Source: CAWAND01 sp963783335 (GTDB taxonomy: Bacteria > Chloroflexota > Anaerolineae > Anaerolineales > E44-bin32). Taken from it: a stretch of DNA of 64,000 nt. The notes beneath the pieces were generated by a model. The model searched no databases. It had not been told where the DNA came from and was given only the letters and a program-made list of their open reading frames with translations. Made by a program: the position numbers and the translations under genes. Shown piece after piece: positions 42,665 to 51,351 of the stretch (position 1 is its first letter; each line of letters starts with the position of its first letter). Location: NCBI GenBank assembly GCA_963783335.1, contig CAWAND010000002.1:1-64000 (forward strand), written 5' to 3'.

Positions 42665-43621
42665 CTAGAGGGACCCTTTGGGTGCGCTCAGCGCCAGGTA
42701 GTGAAGGCGTTTGATCTCCCGCCGCCCTCGAGTGACCGAATCCAGAATCACCCCGCATGTCAGGCTGAGGAAGGCCAAGATCATCAGGGCGCTGGCCAGG
42801 ATAGCCGTGGGGAAGCGGGGAACAAGGCCGGTGACAAGGTACTCCTGGACGATAGGGATAGCCAGGACGATCGACACAAGTGCCAGCAGGGCGCTCAGAG
42901 CCGTAAAAGATGGAAGCGGCCTTTCCTCCTTGACCAGACTTCCAATGGTCTTCAGAATCATCCAGCCGTCTCGGTAGGTGGAGAGTTTGCTCGAAGATCC
43001 AGGCGGCCGCTCGTGGTAAGGGACATCCACTTCGGCGACTGGCATGCCCAACTCGAGCGCGTGGATGGTCATCTCGGTCTCGATTTCGAATCCGGCCGAG
43101 AGCGCAGGGAAGGACTTGGCAAAGCGTCGCGAGCACACTTTGAGCCCCGACAACATGTCTCGAAACTCAGAGCGAAACACGTAGTGGACCAGGCCGGTGA
43201 GGATCCGGTTGCCTAGGCGGTGGCCGGGCCGGAAGGGGTCGCCGCCGGTCTCGACCCGCGCCCCATTTACCAGGTCGAGGTGATCTGTCAGAAGCGAGTC
43301 CACCATCTTGGCCGCACTGGCCGCATCATATGTGTCGTCGCCGTCCACCAGCACATAGACCTCGGCGTCGATATCGCTTAACATGCGGCGGACCACATTG
43401 CCCTTCCCCCGACGGGGCTCCTGGCGAACGACGGCGCCGGCGGCGCTGGCCTGCTGCGCCGTCCCGTCGCTCGACCCATTGTCATACACGTAGATCTGGG
43501 CTCCGGGCAGCGCCTCGGCAAAGCCCATGACCACTCGCCCCACCGTCGATTCTTCGTTCAGGCAGGGAATGAGGACAGCGACCAGCGTTTCGTATCGATC
43601 ATCCCTCGGCTTTTCAGTCAC
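42665..43621 (-). CDS. GT2 polyprenyl-phosphate glycosyltransferase with two C-terminal membrane helices
   Basis: Intact. The GTG at 43621 has AGGTGG six bases upstream, a better start than the track to 43702. It reads VAVLIPCLNEESTVGRVV, YVYDNGSSDGTAQ, RRGKGNVVRRML and LVDGDDTYDAAS (DxD site), then LSGLKVCSRRF and GFEIETEMTIHAL, which define the DPM1-like subgroup. ERPPGSSSKLSTYRDG precedes two helices around TALSALLALVSIVLAIPIV and LASALMILAFLSLTCGVIL. It should make a polyprenyl-phosphate-linked sugar used by the GT-C proteins of the same strand. A CRP-type palindrome separates it from the next minus-strand gene. Confidence 0.8.
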   Translation of the reverse strand: MTEKPRDDRYETLVAVLIPCLNEESTVGRVVMGFAEALPGAQIYVYDNGSSDGTAQQASAAGAVVRQEPRRGKGNVVRRMLSDIDAEVYVLVDGDDTYDAASAAKMVDSLLTDHLDLVNGARVETGGDPFRPGHRLGNRILTGLVHYVFRSEFRDMLSGLKVCSRRFAKSFPALSAGFEIETEMTIHALELGMPVAEVDVPYHERPPGSSSKLSTYRDGWMILKTIGSLVKEERPLPSFTALSALLALVSIVLAIPIVQEYLVTGLVPRFPTAILASALMILAFLSLTCGVILDSVTRGRREIKRLHYLALSAPKGSL

Positions 43622-44095
43622 GGATTTCCACCTGGTTCTCTTTCTCCCGATGGCAGATAGGACGGATTCATCCGACGCGGCGGCCAAGACCAAATCTAGC
43701 ACGGCATCCTTGAATTGACCAACCAGGTCGCGGAGTCGGCGCCCAAGTCACGTCTGGCGTCATGGCTGGCTTAGCACCGCCGAGATCTGCCCAGCGGTGC
43801 GTTCCTCGCTGGCTCCCTGCCAGTAGAATGCAGATCGCGCGACCTCGCCTTGATTGGCAAGAACGCGCGGGGTCAGGGCGAGACGGAAAATGGGGTCCCG
43901 GCCTGCTGGGACGATCCAGACCCCAGGCGAGCTCAGAACCTTCCGTCGACAAACAAGTCGTTTGAGCTTGGGGGGGCGGTGGCTGGGCCAGTTGCGGAAC
44001 GAGACCCCTGGGTGGCAGGCCGGGGCAGTTCGGTCTGCGGTGCACGCCTAGCGGCTATACTTGGCGGAGTCGTCTACTCGCTTTCGGAGAAGTCA
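43622..44095. other. Divergent intergenic region
   Basis: This is the gap between the minus-strand GT2 and the plus-strand flippase. On the minus side TTGGTC (43722-43717), 18 bp and TAGATT (43698-43693) form a possible promoter about 70 bp before the GTG at 43621. On the plus side TATACT at 44056-44061 looks like a -10 box but has no good -35. I see no gene in it. Confidence 0.4.
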
Positions 44096-45568
44096 TTGTC
44101 TGACAGAGCCCACAGGGGAACACGCCTTGATGAGGCGATGACCTACGCGAGCGACGTCGGTGTCCTGGGGGTCCTACGGGGTCTGACACGCCTGCGTGGC
44201 CTGATCCTTCTTCCCATCATCAGCCGAGGTCTTGGCGCTGCCACCTACGGCGTCTGGACGCAATCTCTGGTGGCTGTGGCCGTGGGCATGTCCGTCATCA
44301 TGCTTCAACTGGACACGGCCCTGGTTCGCTTTGTTTCCGGCACCGAAGACCGGCAACAAAGGGGAGATATCTTCTTCCCGATCCTGGTCCTGGCTGCAAT
44401 CCTCGGTGTTGCACTGACAGCCATCACGATTCTTTTCCCCGGGCCGCTGGCCGCCTTGGTGCTCGGGGATCCAGCCTATATCCACATCGCGCGCTGGTTG
44501 GGGGTTTGGACGGGACTCACGGCGGTGGCCCAATTGGGGCTGCAGCTCCAGCGGGGCGTGCACCGGGTGAAGCTCTACGGTGCGCTCAGCACGACCGAAG
44601 CCCTTGGGCAGATGGCCATCGTTGCCGCGCTCATCTTGTTTACGGGCGATCTACTGGTCGCAGTCTGGGGAGCGGTGGCATGGGAGCTGGTGTTTGCATT
44701 GGCGGTCCTGGCTCTTGCCTTTCGAGATGTTGGGTTTGGCTGGCCCAAGCTGAGTTCACTCAGGACAAGTCTCCAGTTCAGCCTGCCCTTGGTGCCAAGC
44801 TACTTTGCTGGCACGGTTCTGTCCTTCGCTGACCGGATGGTCGTTGCAGCTCAACTCGGGTCGGAAGCGGTGGGCATCTACGCTGCCGCCTACAGCCTGG
44901 CACGCATTGTCCGCGAGTTGTTTGTGCCTGTGGGCACGGCCCTGCTCCCGGCAGTCAGCCGCAGCTGGGACAGGGACGACAAGGGCCGGGCGCGCTGGAT
45001 GCTGGCCTACACGCTGCGCTACTCCCTTGTCCTGACGATCCCCGCGCTGGCGGGATTGAGTGTTTTGGGCCCTGCCATCTTGGACCTTCTGGCATCCAAG
45101 GGGATCGCAGCCAGTGCTGGGGTGCTCATCCCCTTGCTTGGTCTCGGCTATTTGTTTGCCGGGACACAGACCATCTTTGCCATCTTGCTCCAGATTGTTC
45201 GCGACACGAAGGCCCTGGCCGTCTCAAGAGGCATTGCCGCGCTGATCTATGTTCCGTTGGTGTTGATCGGTGTATCCTATGCGGGACTCCTTGGGGGCGC
45301 CTGTGCGACGCTGCTTGGGTACGCGATTGACCTGGGGCTTGCGACGTGGTTCACATTCCGCCGAGAGAAACTGGTGTTGCCGATTCTCTACTCGGCCAAG
45401 GCTGCCTTGGCCTCGTTGATTATGGCTGGGGTGATAGCCTTTCTCCCGCACAAGGGGTGGGGCGGCCTTGCGCTGGCCGTATCGGCGGGCCTGATAGCCT
45501 ACGTGGGCTTGATGGCGGCCATGGGTGCTTTCGGACGGCAAGAGCTCCGACTCTTGCGCCACTTCTGA
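44096..45568 (+). CDS. Wzx-like polysaccharide flippase (MOP superfamily)
   Basis: Intact. The TTG at 44096 follows GGAG at six bases; the ATG at 44138 is an alternative. The first helix region reads LRGLTRLRGLILLPIISRGLGAATYGVW, the usual Wzx start (LxRxxxLPxxxRxLGxxxYG). Then FSLPLVPSYFAGTVLSFADRM and GIYAAAYSLARIVRELFVPV mark the second half-domain, with about twelve to fourteen helices in all. The protein should move undecaprenyl-diphosphate-linked units across the membrane. Its last 60 bases are duplicated at 46141. The WecA-like, Wzz and Wzy genes of the same pathway are at 13.8-17.4 kb. Confidence 0.8.
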   Translation: MSDRAHRGTRLDEAMTYASDVGVLGVLRGLTRLRGLILLPIISRGLGAATYGVWTQSLVAVAVGMSVIMLQLDTALVRFVSGTEDRQQRGDIFFPILVLAAILGVALTAITILFPGPLAALVLGDPAYIHIARWLGVWTGLTAVAQLGLQLQRGVHRVKLYGALSTTEALGQMAIVAALILFTGDLLVAVWGAVAWELVFALAVLALAFRDVGFGWPKLSSLRTSLQFSLPLVPSYFAGTVLSFADRMVVAAQLGSEAVGIYAAAYSLARIVRELFVPVGTALLPAVSRSWDRDDKGRARWMLAYTLRYSLVLTIPALAGLSVLGPAILDLLASKGIAASAGVLIPLLGLGYLFAGTQTIFAILLQIVRDTKALAVSRGIAALIYVPLVLIGVSYAGLLGGACATLLGYAIDLGLATWFTFRREKLVLPILYSAKAALASLIMAGVIAFLPHKGWGGLALAVSAGLIAYVGLMAAMGAFGRQELRLLRHF

Positions 45569-45583
45569 TTCAGCGGGACTACG
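45508..45583 (+). repeat. Direct repeat, left copy (end of flippase gene)
   Basis: This block runs from CTTGATGGCGGCC through the flippase stop to GGGACTACG. It matches 46141-46218 with a few one-base differences. The two copies flank a gene remnant. Confidence 0.75.
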
Positions 45584-46078
45584 CCCGTGCATGGCATCTG
45601 GAGAAGACGTTCTGGCGTGAGGTACTCAGCTCCACCAGGGACATAAATGATGGCACGGTTGTCTTGGTGGGAGGCGCTGATCTCCCGGAGCCTCTACAAA
45701 TCGGCGCCAATACGTGGGCTGTTCCCCAAATCCTGCCTGAGATGTATCAGTTCCCAGTATCGTGGGAGGTCTGCGCCACACGTCTTTCGGTTGACTTCTG
45801 AGTGGAAATCGGCAATCGTAGGATCCGATAGTGAGTTCCATCTCGACAGCAACGTGGTATTTCGACCTTCCGTCCTCACGATCGATGTGACACCGACCAA
45901 TACCATTCTGCTTCTACGCGACCCAGACGGAGCGGTCTCCAGGCCTAGATCTGTAGACATTGATGGCCATGCGTATGCGCTGAAACCGGTCGGTGACCCC
46001 ACTCTGGGATCGTTGCCAACAATGCCGCTATACCATCTCTTGGTGGACACGGGGGACAACCCGGCCGGAGGTACTTAG
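45569..46078 (+). pseudogene. 3' remnant of a membrane-protein gene
   Basis: Open frames here read YARAWHLEKTFWREVL, NDGTVVLVGGADLPEPL, MYQFPVSWEVC and, after a frame change near 45795, SEFHLDSNVVF, NTILLLRDPDGA and a stop at 46078. This looks like the soluble C-terminal tail of a large polytopic protein whose membrane part is absent. There is no start codon or membrane domain, and it lies between two copies of the flippase gene end. It is probably an inserted or translocated fragment, not a working gene. Confidence 0.5.
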
Positions 46079-46140
46079 GCCGTATGGGGCCTGCCAACCA
46101 AGCCCGCCTCCGCCCACGCTGGTAGATTCAGCTTCGCAGC

Positions 46141-46218
46141 CTTGATGGCGGCCATGGGTGCTTTCGGACGGCAAGAGCTTCCGAACTCTTGCGCCACTTC
46201 CTGGATCAGGGAGCTACG
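46141..46218 (+). repeat. Direct repeat, right copy
   Basis: This is a second copy of the end of the flippase gene, with single-base insertions relative to 45508-45583 (GAGCTTCCGAACTC against GAGCTCCGACTC). It is not in frame with anything upstream, so it is a non-coding duplicate. Confidence 0.75.
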
Positions 46219-46299
46219 GGGGCAGACCGGGATCCTGGACAAAGTTCGTAGGACAGCCTGTTCCTCAGGTTCAAGGGGGGGATGCCGGGAGGAATACCC

Positions 46300-47407
46300 T
46301 TGTCAGGTCCTAACAAGGCCAATCCACTTCGAGTTCTTCTGCCCATTCACCTCGATCGCTGGCGGCACCCAATTGCCTCGAAGCTTCGGGAGGTCGCCAC
46401 GCGGATGCCGGACCTGCATTTCTCCAGCTTCAGCTCTCCTGAGACGCCTGAAGATCAACGGCTCGCGCCCGGTCTGTGGTCTAAGGAGCACATCCATCGG
46501 ATCAGCCTTGCCACTCTCGGATGGCAGCGGTTTGATATCGTCTATCATGCTTCTGCGACGCCCGCGAATATCGCAGCCTCACTGCTTGCGAAAGCGAGGG
46601 GAATGGGGCACACCCGGCATGTCTTCACTGTTAGTGTCATGCCCAGGGCGGATGACCGGTTTGCCGGGAGTGTCCGACTTGGCATTGGTCGCGCCGACCA
46701 TGTGTTGGCCGTGAGCAAGGCCGTGGCGGAGGAAGTGGAAGCAAGCTTCGGCCGCAAAGTCGAATACGTTGTTCCCAATGGCGTGGACGCCGATTTCTTT
46801 TCTCCGGGGCGGGCCGGGCCCGTGGATGCCTACGGCCTGGTGCCCGGATACGTCGTGTTCATCGGTGCCATGGTTCCCCGCAAGCATCCTGAACGCGTCC
46901 TCGAGATGGCGGCGCTCATGCCGGATACTGAGTTTGTCATGGTCGGCCGGGGCGATTCATCCGGATTCACAGAGAAACTTCAGCGGGAAATTGCCGGAGC
47001 TCCCAACGTCAGACATCTGGGTTTCTTGGAAAAGGGGAAAGTGCGGGATATCCTGGGAGCGGCAAGTGTACTGGTGCACCCATCCGAGGTCGAGGGCATG
47101 TCGAATGTGACTCTTGAAGCCGGCGCCATGGGCGTGCCGGTGGTTGGTCTCCCCTTGCGAGAGATGTCGGTGATTGTGGGGCGCGGTGTCAATGGCTGGC
47201 TTCTCGACTACGATGGTCCGGAGTTCGTGGGCCCACCAGGTGAAGACAATCATCAACTGGGACCGTATCACACAGGCAGCCTTTGCGGAGACAAGCCGAG
47301 CTTGGGTCGGGTCACGTTTCACGTGGGAGGCGGCCGCCGACGCTCTGAGGACATTCTTGATGAGCATCCAGCAAACCGTTCCCCTGCGTCGAGCCAACAG
47401 GAGCTAG
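46300..47407 (+). CDS. GT4 family glycosyltransferase, one frameshift
   Basis: A TTG at 46300 with GGGAGG at about eight bases is the likely start; the ATG at 46282 abuts a run of G. It reads ANPLRVLLPIHLDRWRHP, ADHVLAVSKAVAEEVEASFG and VVPNGVDADFF (the hinge), then GYVVFIGAMVPRKHPERVLEM, HPSEVEGMSNVTLEAGAMGVPVV, the EGxSxxxLEA nucleotide-sugar site, and VGRGVNGWLLDY. Near 47230 the frame changes and continues as INWDRITQAAFAETSRAW and SRFTWEAAADALRTFL to a stop at 47407. Staying in the first frame would fuse it to the next gene, but that reading has no GT4 C-terminus and is rejected. Confidence 0.75.
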
Positions 47408-47424
47408 AGCCTGGTGAGAGAGAT

Positions 47425-48171
47425 TTGACGCTTCCGGATCGCCTATGGCTCATGCGCCATCAGCTGTGGATGAGTCTCGGCCGCCACGAGGCCGGGTTGC
47501 CGCTCTTCCGAATGTATGCCGCCATCACCGGTAGGCACGTCCGCGCCGTTGGTCGTTCGACAGACCTGGTCATCGAAGGTTTTCCCAGATCGGCCAACAG
47601 TTTCGCTTTGATGGCCTTTCGCCTCGCGCAAGTTCGGCCGGTGCAGATAGCGCATCATGTGCATGGACCGGCACAAATCCGGGCTGCCATCCGATGGAAG
47701 ATCCCAGTGTTGCTCCTGATCAGGGATCCAGGGGATGCAGTCGCCTCACTCTTGGTGCGCTACCCTAGGCTTTCCCCCAAGATCTGCCTGGAAAACTACA
47801 TTCGTTTCTACAAACCGCTTGTGGGGAGCCGGGGATCCGTTGTTGTCGGAGACTTTGACACCGTTACCCAGTCCTTCCCCAGGGTCATCCATCAAGTTAA
47901 CCGCAGGTACGGGACTGCCTTCCGCGTAGGTCGAGGCGATCCCGATCGAGTGCGACAGATTTTCGCCGCCATTGACCAGCTGGATCGTCGGGATCGCCAT
48001 GTGACGGAGGTGAATCCCGTGACCGTCGCGCGGCCCTCGGTGGACCGCGAGCGGTTGCTTCAGGCGGCCAAGCGAGCGCTTCAGGCAGGTGCCCATGAGG
48101 ACTTGCTCGAGCAGGCCCAATCCGTGTACAAGGGGATCTTGGACGGGGCCGACCTGGAGCCAGCTGGATGA
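47425..48171 (+). CDS. Sulfotransferase-like P-loop protein
   Basis: About 248 residues from the TTG at 47425, or less from the ATG at 47452. STDLVIEGFPRSANSFALMAF is a phosphosulfate-binding-type loop and VLLLIRDPGDAVASLLVRYP is the RDPxxxxxS 3'-phosphate motif of PAPS sulfotransferases. GSVVVGDFDTVTQSFPRVIHQVN follows the usual order. It lacks the WGEKTP motif of the protein at 22743, so it is a different branch. It lies in the same frame as the start of the GT4 gene, which makes a false fusion. The next gene starts ATG at 48168, overlapping its TGA. Confidence 0.65.
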   Translation: MTLPDRLWLMRHQLWMSLGRHEAGLPLFRMYAAITGRHVRAVGRSTDLVIEGFPRSANSFALMAFRLAQVRPVQIAHHVHGPAQIRAAIRWKIPVLLLIRDPGDAVASLLVRYPRLSPKICLENYIRFYKPLVGSRGSVVVGDFDTVTQSFPRVIHQVNRRYGTAFRVGRGDPDRVRQIFAAIDQLDRRDRHVTEVNPVTVARPSVDRERLLQAAKRALQAGAHEDLLEQAQSVYKGILDGADLEPAG

Positions 48172-49340
48172 AGCCACCGCTGCGAGTGCTGATGGTGCAC
48201 AACTACTATCAACGAGCGGGAGGCGAGGATTTCGCTTTTGAGAATGAAGTTCAGCTTCTCCGATCACGTGGGCACAGGGTGGACACCTATGTGCGGCGAA
48301 ACGAGGAACTCGACGAGGCTTCACTTCTTTCAGCAGCCATGGGGGCGATCTGGTCACGCGGCAGTCTTATCGAATTGACCCAGCTCATCTACGCAGTACG
48401 GCCTGAAGTGGTCCACTTCCACAATACGTTCCCACTTGTATCTGCAGCAGGGATATATGCCGCCAAGAGGCTCGATATCCCGGTGGTCGCGACTCTGCAT
48501 AACTACCGGCTGACGTGCGCGGCCGCGACGCACTTCAGGGAAGGCCGCGTCTGCCTCGATTGCATCGGAAAGTCGGTGCCATGGCCCGCAGTGGCACACA
48601 GCTGCTATCGAGGGAATCGGGCTGCGAGCGCGGTTGTGGCTGGTATGCAGATTGTGCACCGCCTGGCCGGCACATGGTCCCACAAAGTTGATGCTCTGAT
48701 CGTCTTGAGCAAGTCCATGCGTGAGGTGCTCGAAGCGGGTGGGCTCCCACGAAAGAAACTCCACATCAAGGCCAACTTCTTGCCTGATCCTGGGATGGGC
48801 CGGGGAACGCGACATCGAGCGCTGTTCGTGGGCCGCCTGACACCGGAGAAAGGGCTCGACACGCTGCTTTCGGCATGGCGGATGCTGCCGGACATGCCCC
48901 TCGACATCATCGGTTCGGGTCCACTTGAAGAGGTGATCAGACGACAAGTCCAAGATCAGAGGCTGCACAATGTACAGATTCATGGCCACCTGTCCCACGC
49001 GGATGTTCTGAGCGCCATGAAGCGTGCCCGGCTCTTGATGGTGCCGTCGGTTGCCTACGAAGGTTTGCCGATGACGATTATTGAGGGCTTTGCCAGCGGC
49101 GCCCCCATTGTCTGTTCAGATATTGGATCGCCGGCGGAGATGGTGGGCTCCCGTAGTGTGGGAGCGCTCTTCGGGCCGGGAGACCCGGAAGCGCTGGTGA
49201 AGCTGGTGAAGAGTTTGTGGGCGGATGGCCAGCGGTTGGAGCAGTTGCGTCAAGCGGGACGTCGGGAATATGAACGAGCCTATGGCCCCGACCGATGCTA
49301 TGAACGCCTCATGGAGATCTATGGGGGCATGCTCTCCTGA
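48168..49340 (+). CDS. GT4 family glycosyltransferase
   Basis: Intact, 390 residues. MVHNYYQRAGGEDFAFENE is the start typical of GT4 enzymes with a GGE acceptor loop, and VVHFHNTFPLVSAAG and VATLHNYRLTCAAATHFREG continue the N-terminal domain. CLDCIG holds two cysteines often seen in this branch. ALFVGRLTPEKGLDTLLSAW, DIIGSGPLEEVIR and VPSVAYEGLPMTIIEGFASGAPIV, the E-x7-E nucleotide-sugar site, form the C-terminal domain. The start overlaps the upstream stop (ATGA), implying translational coupling with the sulfotransferase-like gene. The sugar is unknown. Confidence 0.9.
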   Translation: MKPPLRVLMVHNYYQRAGGEDFAFENEVQLLRSRGHRVDTYVRRNEELDEASLLSAAMGAIWSRGSLIELTQLIYAVRPEVVHFHNTFPLVSAAGIYAAKRLDIPVVATLHNYRLTCAAATHFREGRVCLDCIGKSVPWPAVAHSCYRGNRAASAVVAGMQIVHRLAGTWSHKVDALIVLSKSMREVLEAGGLPRKKLHIKANFLPDPGMGRGTRHRALFVGRLTPEKGLDTLLSAWRMLPDMPLDIIGSGPLEEVIRRQVQDQRLHNVQIHGHLSHADVLSAMKRARLLMVPSVAYEGLPMTIIEGFASGAPIVCSDIGSPAEMVGSRSVGALFGPGDPEALVKLVKSLWADGQRLEQLRQAGRREYERAYGPDRCYERLMEIYGGMLS

Positions 49341-49477
49341 CGAGATGGGAACACCTGGCCGCCCTCGCGGAACGGATGTGACTGAGATGCATAGGCGCTG
49401 ATATCGGAGGAACAGCCTGGTAAAGTTGACGGAATGAACATGAGAGGGTACTGTTCGCCGCATGGGGGTGGAAACTT

Positions 49478-50254
49478 ATGACCTTCGAAAGACTGCGGCA
49501 GCTTCCACGAGAAGAGGTTACGTTCGGGCGGCTTGCCCATGCGGCATGGCGACGGCTTGCGGCAATTCCGGACGACATCGCCTATCGGGTCAAGGCGGGG
49601 CCCGGGTCCGAAAACTACCGTCAGCTGGCCGCCCTGCGCGATCAGCACAAAGGCGAACGCTGCTTCATACTTGGAAATGGGCCTAGCTTGGCGAAAACGG
49701 ATCTCAGCCGGCTGAGCGGAGAAGTCTCGTTTGGTCTCAACCGTATCTACCTTATGTTCGACAAGAGCGAATTCCGACCAACGCATTATGTCTGTATGAA
49801 CGGTCTGGTCCTGGAACAATCGGCCGAAAGGATCCGCCGGCTGGAAATGCCTCGGTTCCTGAATTGGAACCGTCGTCAATTGTTTGACGGACAGAAGAAT
49901 GCGTTCTTCCTTAGGGAGATCTTCTCGCCTGGCTTCTCAACCGATCTCGCTTTGGGTGTCTGGGGTGGGGCAACGGTGACATATGTCGCCCTTCAGGTCG
50001 CCTATCATATGGGGTTTTCCGAGGTCGTGCTGTTGGGAGTCGATCATCACTATCAGGCTACGGGCACCCCGCACTCTACCATTGTGGGAAGGGGAGGCGA
50101 CGAAGACCATTTTGTTCAAAACTACTTCCCCAAAGGCTTCCGATGGCAGCTTCCCGACCTACGGACGTCCGAGATCGCCTATCGGATGGCCCGGGCTGCG
50201 TTTGAGGCGGATGACCGCCGTGTCGTCGATGCCGACGATTGGGAGGCGCTCTAG
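49478..50254 (+). CDS. DUF115 / MptE-Maf-like protein, probably continuing in frame with the next gene
   Basis: The ATG at 49478 follows GGGGGTGGA. GERCFILGNGPSLAKTDLSRL, FGLNRIYLMF, GATVTYVALQVAYHMGF and VLLGVDHHYQ match the protein at 5889 throughout, as does FPKGFRWQLPDL. The frame as written stops at 50254. The paralogue's last residues (GGKLQVFPKVDYDDLF) have their counterpart GGALEVFPKVDFEDV in the next frame from 50239. A single-base indel near 50234 therefore splits what was one protein. Corrected, the DUF115 domain would read straight into the GT2 domain. A sugar-transfer role is inferred from Maf and GT42 relatives. Confidence 0.75.
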   Translation: MTFERLRQLPREEVTFGRLAHAAWRRLAAIPDDIAYRVKAGPGSENYRQLAALRDQHKGERCFILGNGPSLAKTDLSRLSGEVSFGLNRIYLMFDKSEFRPTHYVCMNGLVLEQSAERIRRLEMPRFLNWNRRQLFDGQKNAFFLREIFSPGFSTDLALGVWGGATVTYVALQVAYHMGFSEVVLLGVDHHYQATGTPHSTIVGRGGDEDHFVQNYFPKGFRWQLPDLRTSEIAYRMARAAFEADDRRVVDADDWEAL

Positions 50255-51351
50255 AGGTCTTCCCGAAGGTTGATTTTGAGGACGTGGTCGGAAATCGGAA
50301 ACCACAAGAACGCACGCAAAGTCCCGATAGTGGTGGCAAGAATGCAGCGGAACCGGGGCCAGTCCGGTCTGAAACGACATCACCGTCCCAACCCTTGGTC
50401 ACGATCGGTATCGTTTCCTGGAACAGCGCATCCGATCTTCCCGCCTGCTTGGAGGCCATCCATTCCCAAACCTATCCCAACCTGGAGCTTGTCATCGTTG
50501 ACAATGCATCGGAGGATGTGTCGGTCTCATTGGTGCTTTCAAAGGCCAGCGAGGCGCTTCTGATTCGATCCGACGCCAATCGCGGCTACAGTGCCGGGCA
50601 TAACCGCGCCATCGAGGCTGCTCATGGGGTCTACTACCTGGCTCTGAATCCCGATGTCGTGCTGGAACGTGAGTACGTGGCCGAGCTGGTTAATGCGCTC
50701 GAATCGAGGCCGAATTGTGCATCGGCAATGGGCAAACTGTGGCTGGCCAACCAGGGGGGCGGCGGTCCCCGTGTGCTCGATGGGACGGGCCTCTTTATCG
50801 ACCGCAGTCGTCATCAATTCCTGCGTGGCCATGGTGAGATCGACACTGGCCAGTATGATACCGCTGGTGAGATCTTTGGGGTCGATGGTGCCGCACCCCT
50901 GTTCCGTACTACGGCCCTCAGCGACTTGGCAATCCGCTCGGAAGTGTTCGATGAGTCCTACTTCCTCTACATGGAGGATGTGGACCTGTCTTGGAGAGCA
51001 CAGCTGATGGGCTGGAAGGCGTGGTACGAACCAGGAGCCACAGCCGTGCACGACCGTTCCTTCAAACCCGGAATCCGACGGACCATGCCGCGCCACTTGC
51101 GACGATTGGCCGTCCGTAACCGCTATTTGACCATTCTGAAGAATGAGGCTCCCGAGACCTGGAGGAGAGATTGGTACCGGATCCTTCTGTATGACGCCAG
51201 GATCTTTGGGTACATCCTACTCATGGAACAATCCTCTCTCAAAGCCTACAGCATGCTTTGGAGACAGCTTGACCAAGTTCGAAGCTGGCGCCGAGAAGTC
51301 TGGAGCAAAGTAAGAGTATCGCCTGGCGTCAGGAGTTCTTGGTTCGTGTGA
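50239..51351 (+). CDS. Family 2 glycosyltransferase, probably the C-terminal half of a DUF115-GT2 fusion
   Basis: The first 16 residues (GGALEVFPKVDFEDVV) are the missing C-terminus of the DUF115 domain. A polar linker of about 35 residues follows, then QPLVTIGIVSWNSASDLPAC, VIVDNASEDVS and RSDANRGYSAGHNRAI, then YLALNPDVVLE (the NPD site) and FLYMEDVDLSWRAQLMGW, the EDxDLxxR motif of rhamnosyltransferase-like GT2 enzymes. The C-terminal 70 residues are basic and may touch the membrane. If the upstream indel is an error, no separate start exists for this gene. It is the last glycan gene before the fibre array. Confidence 0.8.
   Translation: MGGALEVFPKVDFEDVVGNRKPQERTQSPDSGGKNAAEPGPVRSETTSPSQPLVTIGIVSWNSASDLPACLEAIHSQTYPNLELVIVDNASEDVSVSLVLSKASEALLIRSDANRGYSAGHNRAIEAAHGVYYLALNPDVVLEREYVAELVNALESRPNCASAMGKLWLANQGGGGPRVLDGTGLFIDRSRHQFLRGHGEIDTGQYDTAGEIFGVDGAAPLFRTTALSDLAIRSEVFDESYFLYMEDVDLSWRAQLMGWKAWYEPGATAVHDRSFKPGIRRTMPRHLRRLAVRNRYLTILKNEAPETWRRDWYRILLYDARIFGYILLMEQSSLKAYSMLWRQLDQVRSWRREVWSKVRVSPGVRSSWFV

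Noticed and set aside
44056..44061. TATACT as flippase promoter
   Set aside because: The spacing and sequence of any -35 candidate are poor, so the start site is left open.
46282..48171. A single 629-residue GT4-sulfotransferase fusion protein
   Set aside because: The uninterrupted frame between about 47230 and 47407 encodes no GT4 residues, whereas another frame gives a proper GT4 C-terminus (SRFTWEAAADALRTFL) and a stop at 47407. The two genes share a frame only because of one indel.
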